Source: an uncultured Poribacteria bacterium (GTDB taxonomy: Bacteria > Poribacteria > WGA-4E > WGA-3G). From it: a DNA stretch of 64,000 nucleotides. This document shows positions 50,051 to 58,901 of the stretch, in pieces; position 1 is the stretch's first letter; every line of letters begins with the position of its first letter. The DNA lies in assembly GCA_951828385.1 (NCBI GenBank), contig OX639973.1, forward strand, positions 4,889,200 through 4,953,199, in the 5' to 3' direction. The notes below the pieces were generated by a model. It was not told where the DNA came from. It saw nothing but the letters and a program-made list of their open reading frames with translations, and made no database searches. The position numbers and the translations under genes were made by a program.

Positions 50051-51199
50051 ATGGCTTATATTGACGGATTATTGTCATCGTTGACACGTCTCAAGAACGC
50101 ACGCTCATTACGCTCCGCCTCTTGGGACACCACAGGCAGAAATAACGATGCATGGAATGTCGAACCCGGTGAAACCCGTGTTATCGCAGACATTCAAGGG
50201 CCGGGGTGTATCAATCATATCTGGATGACCCAGCCAAACGGTTACCGAAACGTACTGATTCGGATGTTCTGGGACGATGAAGAACACCCAAGTGTCCTCT
50301 GTCCACTGGGCGACTTCTTCGGACTCGGCAACGAAATCGTTAATTCTTACGATTCCATCCCATTCTCCGCCTCCACACACCAAAACAATATATTCAATAC
50401 AGGCTGCGCACTCAACAGTTACTTACAAATGCCTTTTAACCGCAGCGCGAGGATTGAACTCGTCAACGAAGGCGATACAACCCATCGTCAATACTTCTAT
50501 GTTGATTATGAACTGTACCCCGAACCACACGACGATGATGTCGCCTATTTTCACGCACAATTTCATCGTGAGAACCCATGTGACGGGTGGGGACATGAAA
50601 TTACTGTGAATACCCCGGAAGCCAATATCATCAATGCGGAACGGCTCGCTTGGGACAACAATTACCTCATCCTATCCGCCGAAGGCAGAGGACACTATAT
50701 CGGTTGTAACCTATCGGTTACCAACTTCCAAGGCACGTGGTGGGGCGAAGGCGATGATATGATTTGGGTAGACGGCTATAAGTGGCCCCCTGACTTACAC
50801 GGCACCGGTTCAGAGGATTATCTCAACCAAGCCTGGGGGATGCAACAGAACGCCTTTGCACACAACGGCTCCTCTATCCACGAAAATAATACCGACGGTT
50901 ACCAGACATCTTATGTCTATCACATCGAGAATCCCATCCGTTTTGAGAAGGAAATTCGGGTGACGATTGAGCACGGACACGGTAACCACCTCAGCAATGA
51001 AATGTCTTCTGTCGCCTATTGGTACCAAATTGAACCGCATGCCCCCTTCGGCATTTTACCCGTCGCACAACGCAAGCCCGTGCTAAAGGATGAATCTGGT
51101 GCATGGCAGATTGAGGCATCCGCACAAACACCATCAGCGGAACTCGTGCTCAACGATGAGATGAAGCAGATGAAACAGAAATGGAGCGAAAAAAAATAA
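50051..51199 (+). CDS. DUF2961 / GH172 family protein
   Basis: 382 residues, no signal peptide. Family stretches are SWDTTGRNNDAW, GPGCINHIWMT, VLCPLGDFFG, NSYLQMPFNRSARIEL, GTWWGEGDDMIWVDG and HGTGSEDYLNQAWG; the acidic residues of the last two belong to the active site in GH172. Known GH172 enzymes act on fructofuranose dianhydride and arabinofuranosides, and build ring-shaped oligomers. The protein has the usual double jelly-roll length. The stop codon touches the start of the next gene (TAAATG), so the two are one operon. Confidence 0.88.
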   Translation: MAYIDGLLSSLTRLKNARSLRSASWDTTGRNNDAWNVEPGETRVIADIQGPGCINHIWMTQPNGYRNVLIRMFWDDEEHPSVLCPLGDFFGLGNEIVNSYDSIPFSASTHQNNIFNTGCALNSYLQMPFNRSARIELVNEGDTTHRQYFYVDYELYPEPHDDDVAYFHAQFHRENPCDGWGHEITVNTPEANIINAERLAWDNNYLILSAEGRGHYIGCNLSVTNFQGTWWGEGDDMIWVDGYKWPPDLHGTGSEDYLNQAWGMQQNAFAHNGSSIHENNTDGYQTSYVYHIENPIRFEKEIRVTIEHGHGNHLSNEMSSVAYWYQIEPHAPFGILPVAQRKPVLKDESGAWQIEASAQTPSAELVLNDEMKQMKQKWSEKK

Positions 51200-54100
51200 A
51201 TGCGCACCGGTTTTCAACAGTTTTTAGCCGCATGCATCGGACACACAGAGGAAGAGACGGATCAACCCGACGATGCACAGCGCGATGACGAATCCCAAAC
51301 GGAATTAGAAATCGCAACCGATAATAATTCCGTAGATGATACTGACCCAACGGTTGACGCGGTTTCCGAAAACCCAGTAACCGAAGAAAATGATACACCG
51401 GCCCCGCTGGTGGACGATACTCCGGTTGTCACTATAGATGAGGACGCTGAAACACTTGTAGACAGCAATGCCGAGACTGACGAACCAGGTGCTGACACCG
51501 TTTCTGATGAATCAAGTGACGAGGTTTCCGATGCCGCGCCCGCCGAGGGTGATCAGCCGCCCCAATCCTCAGAAAACGCTGATTCGGTTTCCGAAGACGA
51601 TACAGAATCCGAACCAGAGAGTGCCTCACCTGAACAGGAAACTGAGGACAGTCCACAAGCTGCCGATAGCGAAAACGCAGAAACTGAAACGCAAGAAACC
51701 GACGAAATAGATAAAAGCGATGCTGCCGAAACAGCACCTGAACCTCCACAAGTGGAACTCGGAATTGTTGAGGAGATTTACGACTTTGTGGAGATGTTTG
51801 GACAAAGCACTGTTTCGGGGACGGAGCAGGCATCCGCAAGTGGGACAGATTGCGCAGGCGGTATTATGAAACCTGCGATCTTTGAGCATCCAACGCCAAC
51901 AGAAACCGCGAAAATTGACTATACCCTCTCACTTCCCGATGTTGATGCCAAAGAAAAACTTTTCTTACACTTTTCCATCGGCTTGCGAGACGGGGTTGTG
52001 TTTGACGACGCAGCGCGACAGCCCGGTGGTGTGAAATTCGCTATTGAAGTTTTTGACCTGCACGATAATGTCGGTTTGGAAGCGGTACCGGATAGATGTT
52101 TTGAAGCAGTATCTACGGAGTGTCGCTGGGCGGAAAAAGGCGTTGAGCTCACGCGCTACGCAGGCAAAGAAATCGTCGTATCATTTTTGACGGAATGCAA
52201 CGTAGAGGGCAATAGCAACTACGCTTGGGCGTTATGGGGCAAACCGCAGCTACGTAAACCCAAACAGACCACCCTCCAAAAAAGAAAAAGAGATGCCGAA
52301 CCAGAACTCCGATGCGGCCTTGCAATCCTACACTTCAACGATGAGCGCACACAGTTCCTTGAGTTCAACCAACCAACATCAACAGCCGTTTCCGCGCTCA
52401 CTGACTTTTGCATCGAATCCATAGCATCAGAAGCACCGCCCGTCAAAATATCGCTTTATACAGCACTCCCCAAATTAGAGATTGTAAGTGTCGGTGCGAC
52501 GACAGCTATCGTCGCTGCGGGTGAAGATTTTGAGATACAATGTACACTTCGGAATACCGGCACCGCGCCGCTCGGTAAGACGGACGATGTCCGAATCTCT
52601 ATTAACGGTGTAAAGTTAAGGCGTGGACGACCGAGACAAACTGTTAGAGAACTTGAACCGGGCGAAGAAACGTCTCTTTTCTGGGTCGCGCGTCGTTTTC
52701 CACAACCGACTGTCGCAACCGCCTCAGTTTCGCTCAAATCCCAAACCGCAGCCGGTGAAACGCGGGACACAGTTCAAGGCAGTGTCGCGATTCGTACTGC
52801 ACCTCCCAAACTTGAATCCAAAGTGGTGAAAGAACTATACACCTACACTGCGGAAGACGGTAGCGTTGTCATCGGAAATAAAAATCTGCGTATCCTTTTT
52901 GTGCGAGGCTCTGAAACTACAGAAAAAACCGATGACAGAGAAGCTAAAGATACTGCCGATCTTGACGAAAACGCTACGGACAGCGGCTTTGAATACTATG
53001 TGTTATCTGTCACGAAAGGTGGCAATTATCAACAGGTGGCAACCTGTCCAGCACTCTCTGAGGTTACCTACCTTGATGCATCACAAAACCGTCAAACACT
53101 TCAACTGGTTCCAACGGCGTATCAACTTGCGGGGAACAGTCGCGGTGAATCCGTCATTCGGCTAAGCGGTGCAGATATGGATGCTGATGGCGTGAAATGG
53201 AACTATGAGATGCAGTGGACGCTTGATGAAGATGCAAAGCGGATTAAAACAGAATGTCAGTTACAAACTGATGACAACAGAGAACTTCTCGCCTTCCGCG
53301 GGCCGATGCTTTATGCCGGGCAGGGACGGAATCGCGAAAAGAAGACAGCAGCACTCTTCCCTGGACTTGAATTCTTGGAGAGCGATGAACGCTCTTCAAG
53401 CGCGCGGGATGCAGCGCCGCCGCTTGACAACCGTCTCGTACCACATCCGTGTAAAATTACGGTGCCGGTCCTGGCGGTAGAGATGCAAAAGACGCTCGTC
53501 GGTATTATCTGGAATCCGTTGGAAACTTGGGACGGGGAAAACCAGATGCTTTCTGCGATATTCGCCTCACCCAATTGGCATCAGCGTCAGAAAAACCATG
53601 CACTCGGTGTGTTCTTACCGACCATACCGACCTGGGTTCAGGAGAATCAAACAGAGGCTTCTATTCCGTACCCGCTGACAGCGTCGCGTCCAGTATCCAT
53701 CAACACCGAAATCATTGTTGATGGAAATGCCTCTATTTTAGATGCTGTGGCACACTGGACGGATGCTTATGGTACCCCTGAGCCGCTGCAACCCCCTCGC
53801 AGTGATGAAGAAGAAGTACTGCTTTCACGGCACGGATTTATGCACACGACGTGGGACGAAAGTACTCGAAAATCCCGCCATTGTATCGACTGGGCAGCGC
53901 ACAACGAACCCGGTTTCGGCACGCTACTCTGGTACGACTACCTCGCTACTAAAGATGAGCAGGTCAAGGAACGGGTGCAAGAAATTATAAGTCATACCGT
54001 AGCCGATGCGGGGCCAGGAGGCTTAGCGGCACGTGGCTCCTGTCACATCTTGAGATGGGAGTTCCCGTTCTATATCGGCAGTCTTGATGCCGCGTTAACT

Positions 54101-55231
54101 TACATGGAAGCAGAGGCGCAGCAACGCATCGCTACACAAGAATCGGATGGAAGTTGGCGGTGGCATCCGACCAACGAAAAAACTGCTATCCTCGGAAAAG
54201 CAGGTGAAGCGGTACTCGGCACCTGTGCCGAATCGGCACTTCTACTCCTCAAACACGCCCGGATTACCGGAAACAAAACCTCGCGTGAGGCGGGTTTGAA
54301 GGCACTTGAATTCATGAAACAATTCTCCGTTCCACGGGGCGCACAAATGTGGGAATGCCCGATGTACCAACCGGATGTGCTCGCAGCTGCACACGCAATC
54401 GGGGCTTATGTTGAAGCTTTTGAACTGACCCAACAGAAAGGGTACTTCAAGCGGGCAACCCATTGGGCAGAAACCGCACTACCGTTCCTCTACCATTGGC
54501 ATCTGCCTGACCGACCCGGTATGCATTTCGCTTCAATTCCCGTTTTCGGAACGACTTTCTATACACACCCTTGGTTTGGCGTACCTGTCCAATGGAACGG
54601 ATTAGTGCTTGCGTATTATTTACAACGCTTGAATCAACACACTGAAGATGAACGATGGCATCAGATCGCTGAAGGCATTACCGTGAGTGCGATGTATCAG
54701 CAGTGGGAGGATGGCGAACGCAAAGGCACTTACCCCGATGGGTTCTACGGTTTCTGTACCGAAGGCAAGGGACCGCATCTGAATCCTGAGGATATTATGG
54801 TTAACGTTTATACGCTCCGAGGGCTTGATCCCCGTATTAAAACCGCTATCACGGGTGATATACACCTCAGTTCTGGAGCGCAGGTAGATGCCCTCACCTC
54901 AACCAACGACGGTCAACTGAACTGGCAGCTCAATTACGCCGAAAACGAGATAAGTTATGCCCTCATTGTTGGGTACGGACGTGTCCCACAAGCACTTCGG
55001 GCAAGATACCAATTCGCATTGTCTTCGGATGACACCGCAACCGCTACAGGGGAGGAGTCTCCGAGTGATCCTGAATCTGTCAACGGATCCGGTAAATATG
55101 CCGAAACTGAGATTCCGCTTGTACAAACGCTTGAGGATGTTGAATCCGGATGGCGTTATATTGAAGATAAGGATGCCATATTCGTAAAGTACCTGCACCC
55201 TACCGCGGATGTGCAGTTTGAAATTTCTTAA
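51200..55231 (+). CDS. 1343-residue protein: acidic linker, beta domains and (alpha/alpha)6-like region
   Basis: Residues 1-14 are followed by an extremely acidic, disordered stretch (15-190, mainly Asp, Glu, Ser, Thr). Residues 195-350 form a jelly-roll-like part (EEIYDFVEMFGQ; WALWGKPQL). Residues 415-535 look like CARDB-type adhesive beta sandwich (FEIQCTLRNTGTAPLG). Residues 545-830 are a beta-rich part (WNYEMQWTLDEDAKRIKTEC). From 870 to 1190 helices with Trp and Gly motifs (GSWRWHPTNEK, FLYHWHLPDRPGM) suggest a six-hairpin glycosidase-like barrel. There is no N-terminal signal. It follows GH172 without a gap, so a shared glycan substrate is likely; the activity is not known. Confidence 0.65.
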   Translation: MRTGFQQFLAACIGHTEEETDQPDDAQRDDESQTELEIATDNNSVDDTDPTVDAVSENPVTEENDTPAPLVDDTPVVTIDEDAETLVDSNAETDEPGADTVSDESSDEVSDAAPAEGDQPPQSSENADSVSEDDTESEPESASPEQETEDSPQAADSENAETETQETDEIDKSDAAETAPEPPQVELGIVEEIYDFVEMFGQSTVSGTEQASASGTDCAGGIMKPAIFEHPTPTETAKIDYTLSLPDVDAKEKLFLHFSIGLRDGVVFDDAARQPGGVKFAIEVFDLHDNVGLEAVPDRCFEAVSTECRWAEKGVELTRYAGKEIVVSFLTECNVEGNSNYAWALWGKPQLRKPKQTTLQKRKRDAEPELRCGLAILHFNDERTQFLEFNQPTSTAVSALTDFCIESIASEAPPVKISLYTALPKLEIVSVGATTAIVAAGEDFEIQCTLRNTGTAPLGKTDDVRISINGVKLRRGRPRQTVRELEPGEETSLFWVARRFPQPTVATASVSLKSQTAAGETRDTVQGSVAIRTAPPKLESKVVKELYTYTAEDGSVVIGNKNLRILFVRGSETTEKTDDREAKDTADLDENATDSGFEYYVLSVTKGGNYQQVATCPALSEVTYLDASQNRQTLQLVPTAYQLAGNSRGESVIRLSGADMDADGVKWNYEMQWTLDEDAKRIKTECQLQTDDNRELLAFRGPMLYAGQGRNREKKTAALFPGLEFLESDERSSSARDAAPPLDNRLVPHPCKITVPVLAVEMQKTLVGIIWNPLETWDGENQMLSAIFASPNWHQRQKNHALGVFLPTIPTWVQENQTEASIPYPLTASRPVSINTEIIVDGNASILDAVAHWTDAYGTPEPLQPPRSDEEEVLLSRHGFMHTTWDESTRKSRHCIDWAAHNEPGFGTLLWYDYLATKDEQVKERVQEIISHTVADAGPGGLAARGSCHILRWEFPFYIGSLDAALTYMEAEAQQRIATQESDGSWRWHPTNEKTAILGKAGEAVLGTCAESALLLLKHARITGNKTSREAGLKALEFMKQFSVPRGAQMWECPMYQPDVLAAAHAIGAYVEAFELTQQKGYFKRATHWAETALPFLYHWHLPDRPGMHFASIPVFGTTFYTHPWFGVPVQWNGLVLAYYLQRLNQHTEDERWHQIAEGITVSAMYQQWEDGERKGTYPDGFYGFCTEGKGPHLNPEDIMVNVYTLRGLDPRIKTAITGDIHLSSGAQVDALTSTNDGQLNWQLNYAENEISYALIVGYGRVPQALRARYQFALSSDDTATATGEESPSDPESVNGSGKYAETEIPLVQTLEDVESGWRYIEDKDAIFVKYLHPTADVQFEIS

Positions 55232-55313
55232 CTATGGACCCTGTTCGGGGCTCCCGTCGTCAAGACCAATGTTTTCTGACAAGGTCCATATATTGCGCCA
55301 AGGAGACTACAAA

Positions 55314-55652
55314 ATGGCTAAAAAAATTGTTTTCACCACGTTCGTTCTGGTTACCGTAGCGATTGTTGCGCTTGTTATGTTCACGCATAATGCAAATGCC
55401 CAAGCTGACGCGGCTGCGGCAGATCCGCCGATGGTAGACTTCAAAATCTTGGGCGGTTTTATCGTTGAAGGCGTTGTTTTTAGTATCGTCGGATTAATAA
55501 TTCTGATGGTAGGCTACAAAGTCTTTGACGTAGCGACACCGTACGACCTAAACCGCCAGATCGCTGAAGAGAATAACGTCGCTGCAGGTGTCGCTGTTGC
55601 AGGGGTCCTCGTCTCCCTCGGCATCATCGTCGCAGCTGCAATGGGCGGATAA
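55314..55652 (+). CDS. Small DUF350-like membrane protein
   Basis: 112 residues from the ATG after AAGGAGACTAC. Signal-like helix 1 (VFTTFVLVTVAIVALVMF), then two helices with the DUF350 arrangement: GFIVEGVVFSIVGLIILMVGYKVFDVATPYDLNRQIAEENN and VAAGVAVAGVLVSLGIIVAAA (the motif PYDLNRQIAEENNVAAG is typical). The function of the family is unknown. It lies in the gap after the glycan genes. Confidence 0.8.
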   Translation: MAKKIVFTTFVLVTVAIVALVMFTHNANAQADAAAADPPMVDFKILGGFIVEGVVFSIVGLIILMVGYKVFDVATPYDLNRQIAEENNVAAGVAVAGVLVSLGIIVAAAMGG

Positions 55653-55689
55653 AGTTGTCGTGGCAGTACTGAACATGCACACTTCACAA

Positions 55690-55713
55690 GCGGCGCGATC
55701 AAAATCGCGCCGC
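55690..55713. terminator. Perfect hairpin, possible terminator or repeat
   Basis: GCGGCGCGAT-CAAA-ATCGCGCCGC is a perfect 10-bp stem with a 4-base loop, placed between the DUF350 and PhyH genes. No run of T follows, so it may be a dispersed hairpin rather than an intrinsic terminator. Confidence 0.45.
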
Positions 55714-55771
55714 AACCGACGAAATTGTATTGATCTATATCCACGCGCAAAAAACGAAGGAAGATAGAGCA

Positions 55772-56581
55772 ATGGCACAAACAACTTACTTGGCAGATCA
55801 GGTTGTCAGCGATGAACAGATACAGGAATGGGTTGAGACATTCAACCAGCAAGGCTGCCTATTCTTGCAAAATGTCTTAACACCTGAGCACTGTGCCCAA
55901 CTTCGCAAAGATTTAGAGTGGGCACTCAAAAACGATCCGAATGGCTTAAATGGTGGAAATCCGACAAGTCGCATGCACTTGAGCCATCGAATGTTTGAAC
56001 ACAGCGAAGCCAATCGCCGATTGTTTGATCTCGAACCGATTGTCTCCTTCGCTGAGGCACTTGTCGCGGAAAATTGCCACGTTATTCACAACAATTCGTT
56101 TCAAACCTTCCCCGGCGGCGGAATCACCTCTTGGCACCAAGACGATGCACCGCACTATATCGTTACGGAGGGCGAACCGCCAAAGAACATCCGGTTGCCA
56201 GTCCTACTCTTTACAGCGAATTATTACCTCACCGATGTCACCGAGATTGAACACGGTGGGACAGAAGTTGTCCCGGGCTCACATCTTTTTGGCGCATCAC
56301 CGCCGAATCCGATAGACGGAACAGAGTGGGAAGAAAAAATTCAGTATAATCTTGGCAAAGCCGGAAGCGTTATCATGTTCAACAATCAGGTCTGGCATCG
56401 CGGCGGGCCCAACCAGAGCCAGCGTATCCGATATATTACGCAGGTGACTTACGCACGCCGACTCGTCGGGCACAAATATTATCCGTTTATGAACTACAAT
56501 ATGCCGGATTCTGTCTACAGAGACGCAAGTCCGCGTTTACGTCGATTACTCGGCTTCCTCAATCACGGTGCTTATGGATAG
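55772..56581 (+). CDS. Phytanoyl-CoA dioxygenase family (PhyH) oxygenase
   Basis: 269 residues from the ATG after AAGGAAGA. Fe(II)/2-oxoglutarate enzyme: the iron motif HxD is in SWHQDDAPHY (His122, Asp124), and the distal His is in NQVWHRGGPNQS, followed by the 2-oxoglutarate-binding Arg (QSQRIRYITQVTY). GGTEVVPGSHLFG is the usual strand before it. Many such genes occur in Poribacteria. The substrate may be a small hydroxylated metabolite and is not defined here. Confidence 0.9.
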   Translation: MAQTTYLADQVVSDEQIQEWVETFNQQGCLFLQNVLTPEHCAQLRKDLEWALKNDPNGLNGGNPTSRMHLSHRMFEHSEANRRLFDLEPIVSFAEALVAENCHVIHNNSFQTFPGGGITSWHQDDAPHYIVTEGEPPKNIRLPVLLFTANYYLTDVTEIEHGGTEVVPGSHLFGASPPNPIDGTEWEEKIQYNLGKAGSVIMFNNQVWHRGGPNQSQRIRYITQVTYARRLVGHKYYPFMNYNMPDSVYRDASPRLRRLLGFLNHGAYG

Positions 56582-56679
56582 TTTCCCTTTCCAAAACCCC
56601 GTTGTGTGGTTATAGATTCTACCGCACCATAGGTGTCAATTTTAGAAAAGAATTATGTGTTGAATATACCAGGCCGGTA

Positions 56680-56701
56680 GATGCGGTTTCCTAACCGCAT
56701 C
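56680..56701. repeat. Short hairpin related to the core of the invertible repeat
   Basis: GATGCGGTT-TCCT-AACCGCATC. Compared with GGTGCGGTT/AACCGCACC in the repeats at 3245 and 47991, one pair has changed on both arms (G-C to A-T), so pairing is kept. The rest of 56582-56824 shows no gene, only the short CGACAACC-type repeat just before the next start. Confidence 0.65.
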
Positions 56702-56824
56702 GGATTCTCCGCGAAAACCTTCAGCTACAGCGTTTGCTAAACAGGGTTTCCGCTAAACAAGAAACCGAGGACCCAGTTCGGATAAATCCGTTTCGGTACT
56801 GAAAACTAACAACCGACAACCAAC

Positions 56825-57871
56825 ATGAAAGCAATTGTTTTCTCAGAACAAGGCAGCACGGAGGTGCTTCGGTATACAGATGTGCCGAAGCCAACAATTG
56901 ATGCTGACGAAGTGCTCGTTAAAGTCGCAGCCTGCGCCGTGAACTACCTGGACCTCCATGCACGACGAAACCGACCCGAGATAGCGGAGAAATTCCAACG
57001 CGGCGAGACACCCCATATACTCGGATCTGACATCGCTGGGACAATCGCAGAGATTGGAAACACAGCCCGCGGTGTCGCGGTTGGAGATCGGGTTGTCCTC
57101 GCACCCTGTATTCCGTGCGGGGTCTGTAGCGACTGCCGCACCGGTACGGAAAACTTGTGTGACACGCAGGAACTCATCGGCTTCCAAACCAACGGTGGCT
57201 ACGCAGAATATGTGAAAGCACCTGCCCGAAATGCCATTCAAATACCGGACGCCCTGTCATTCGTTAACGCCGCTGCGATGCCGATTGCGTATCTCACGGC
57301 ATGGCACATGCTAATGACACGTGCCGTGCTGCGGCCTGGGGAGGATATCTTAATTCTTGGCGTAGGCGGTGGTGTCGGCAGCGCGGGGCTACAAATCGCA
57401 AAGTTGACCGGGGCAAAAGTCTTTGCTACCGCAAGTAGTGATGAGAAACTTGCACGCGCACGCGAGATGGGGGCAGACATTACCATTAACTACAAAGACA
57501 TGGATTTCTCAGAGGTTGTGCTTGAGGCAACGGACGGACGAGGCGTGGACGTTGTGCTTGAACATGTCGGTGCTGCGACGTGGGAGCAAAGCATTGCGAG
57601 CTTGGCTAAAAATGGTAGACTCGTCTCTTGTGGTGTTACAACAGGCAACATCGGGACAATTAACATCCGAAAACTGTATCAGAAGCAGCTAACCGTAATG
57701 GGATCAGCGCTCGGCACAGTAACTGAGCTCCGGACGCTTGTCCATCTCGCTGCACAAGAAAAATTAGAGCCTATTATAGACCGAACTTTGCCGCTACAGC
57801 GTGCAAGTGAGGCACATTTATTGTTAGAGAATCGCAGAAATTTCGGTAAAGTGGTTTTACGCAATGCTTAG
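56825..57871 (+). CDS. Zinc-dependent medium-chain alcohol dehydrogenase / quinone oxidoreductase
   Basis: 348 residues. GroES-like start with LGSDIAGTIAEIG, a structural zinc loop APCIPCGVCSDCRTGTENLCD (four Cys), and the NAD(P) motif LGVGGGVGSAGLQIAKLTGA with DxTINYKDMDF, then VVLEHVGAATWEQSI. The region between resembles crotonyl-CoA carboxylase-like and QOR-type members, so the substrate may be an alcohol or quinone. Four Cys suggest a bound structural zinc; the catalytic His/Cys pair is less clear. Monocistronic by position. Confidence 0.9.
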   Translation: MKAIVFSEQGSTEVLRYTDVPKPTIDADEVLVKVAACAVNYLDLHARRNRPEIAEKFQRGETPHILGSDIAGTIAEIGNTARGVAVGDRVVLAPCIPCGVCSDCRTGTENLCDTQELIGFQTNGGYAEYVKAPARNAIQIPDALSFVNAAAMPIAYLTAWHMLMTRAVLRPGEDILILGVGGGVGSAGLQIAKLTGAKVFATASSDEKLARAREMGADITINYKDMDFSEVVLEATDGRGVDVVLEHVGAATWEQSIASLAKNGRLVSCGVTTGNIGTINIRKLYQKQLTVMGSALGTVTELRTLVHLAAQEKLEPIIDRTLPLQRASEAHLLLENRRNFGKVVLRNA

Positions 57872-58057
57872 AACCGCACATATCCTGTAATGCCCGAAAT
57901 AAAACTGTGTAAATCTCGCCAAACTCTTTTGAAGCAAGATAAAAAGGCAATGCGTCCAGGACTGTACAGATCCAAGCAAAGGTGAATTGGGGGCATCTTC
58001 TATACTAAAATCGCGTCTTCGCGCAACGGTTGAATGCGTAGACTGCTATTCCGTATC

Positions 58058-58444
58058 CTAAGATGTTTCTTCTGTTGATGCCGCTTGTGTTTCCGCTTTC
58101 GTTTTCAGGAATTCATAGAACTCGTAGAGCGTCTCTTTGTCTTTCTCTGTAAATTTCATCATGCCTTTGAACATGGCGTTGATCTTCGGGTCGGCTAAGA
58201 GATCATTGTGGCTTTTCTCTGCTTTTCCGAGTAGATAGTCGGTCGTAACTTTTAAAGCGTCAGAGAGGCTGGAAAGCGTCTTGAACGACGGCTTACGAGT
58301 TCCCGATTCAAATTGCGAGATTGCGGCAGGCGTTAGATTCGCTTCTTTAGCGAGTTCTGTTTGTGTTAACTTCAATTCACGACGACGCATCTTTATGCGT
58401 GAAACGACTTTGTCGACCTTTGTTTCTTCAGGTGCTTTGTTCAC
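58058..58444 (-). CDS. XRE/Cro-CI family transcriptional regulator
   Basis: 128 residues from a GTG preceded by AAGGAG. HTH_3 domain at residues 15-72: KMRRRELKLTQTELAKEANL, TPAAISQFESGTRKPSFKTL and ALKVTTDYLLG, very typical of phage-repressor-like regulators. The C-terminal part (FTEKDKETLYEFYEFLKTKA) is a helical tail, no sensor domain. It reads away from the giant exported protein and may control it or itself, which is an inference. Confidence 0.9.
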   Translation of the reverse strand: MNKAPEETKVDKVVSRIKMRRRELKLTQTELAKEANLTPAAISQFESGTRKPSFKTLSSLSDALKVTTDYLLGKAEKSHNDLLADPKINAMFKGMMKFTEKDKETLYEFYEFLKTKAETQAASTEETS

Positions 58445-58901
58445 GTTTGACTCCTTTGCTCAGACAGGCAGGCATCGTTGAACTGCCTCTAAGTTCTTTT
58501 GTAATGTTGGCATCGCTTCCATGATTGTTATGAAGTGCAGTTTTATTTGTAGTGTATGCTGCTTCAGTGGAGAGACGCAGGCGTGAATTATATTTTAACC
58601 CAAAAAAAACGTAAATGCAAATTTTAATTTGACAAAAATTGCAGTAATAGTATAAAATATATCTAATTATTGCCAAGATGATATTACAAAAGACTCCGAA
58701 AAGCAGATATTTCGAGAAATCAAGGGTGCCGAGTCGGTAAAAAAAAAGATCAACAGGTCACATATTTTACATTAACAAACCAGTGGCGAATACGTTTCGT
58801 ACAATGTGGCTTTGTAGGTTTTATAGGTGCCCTCGGCAAAATACCCCAATGTGCTATTGTGGGAAATGTGAGAAACCAGAAAAGTGGGAGACTTTAACAA
58901 T
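58445..58901. promoter_or_regulatory. Divergent regulatory region with promoter at 58629-58656
   Basis: No gene of more than 60 codons looks real here. The plus strand has TTGACA (58629-58634), 16 bases and TATAAA (58651-58656), embedded in AT-rich DNA. It points to the large exported protein at 58902 and leaves an untranslated leader of about 240 bases, long enough for regulatory RNA structure. The XRE gene lies on the other side. Confidence 0.5.

Noticed and set aside
58428-58676. Minus-strand frame of 82 codons upstream of the XRE gene
   Set aside because: It covers the AT-rich promoter region and has no family signs or ribosome site.
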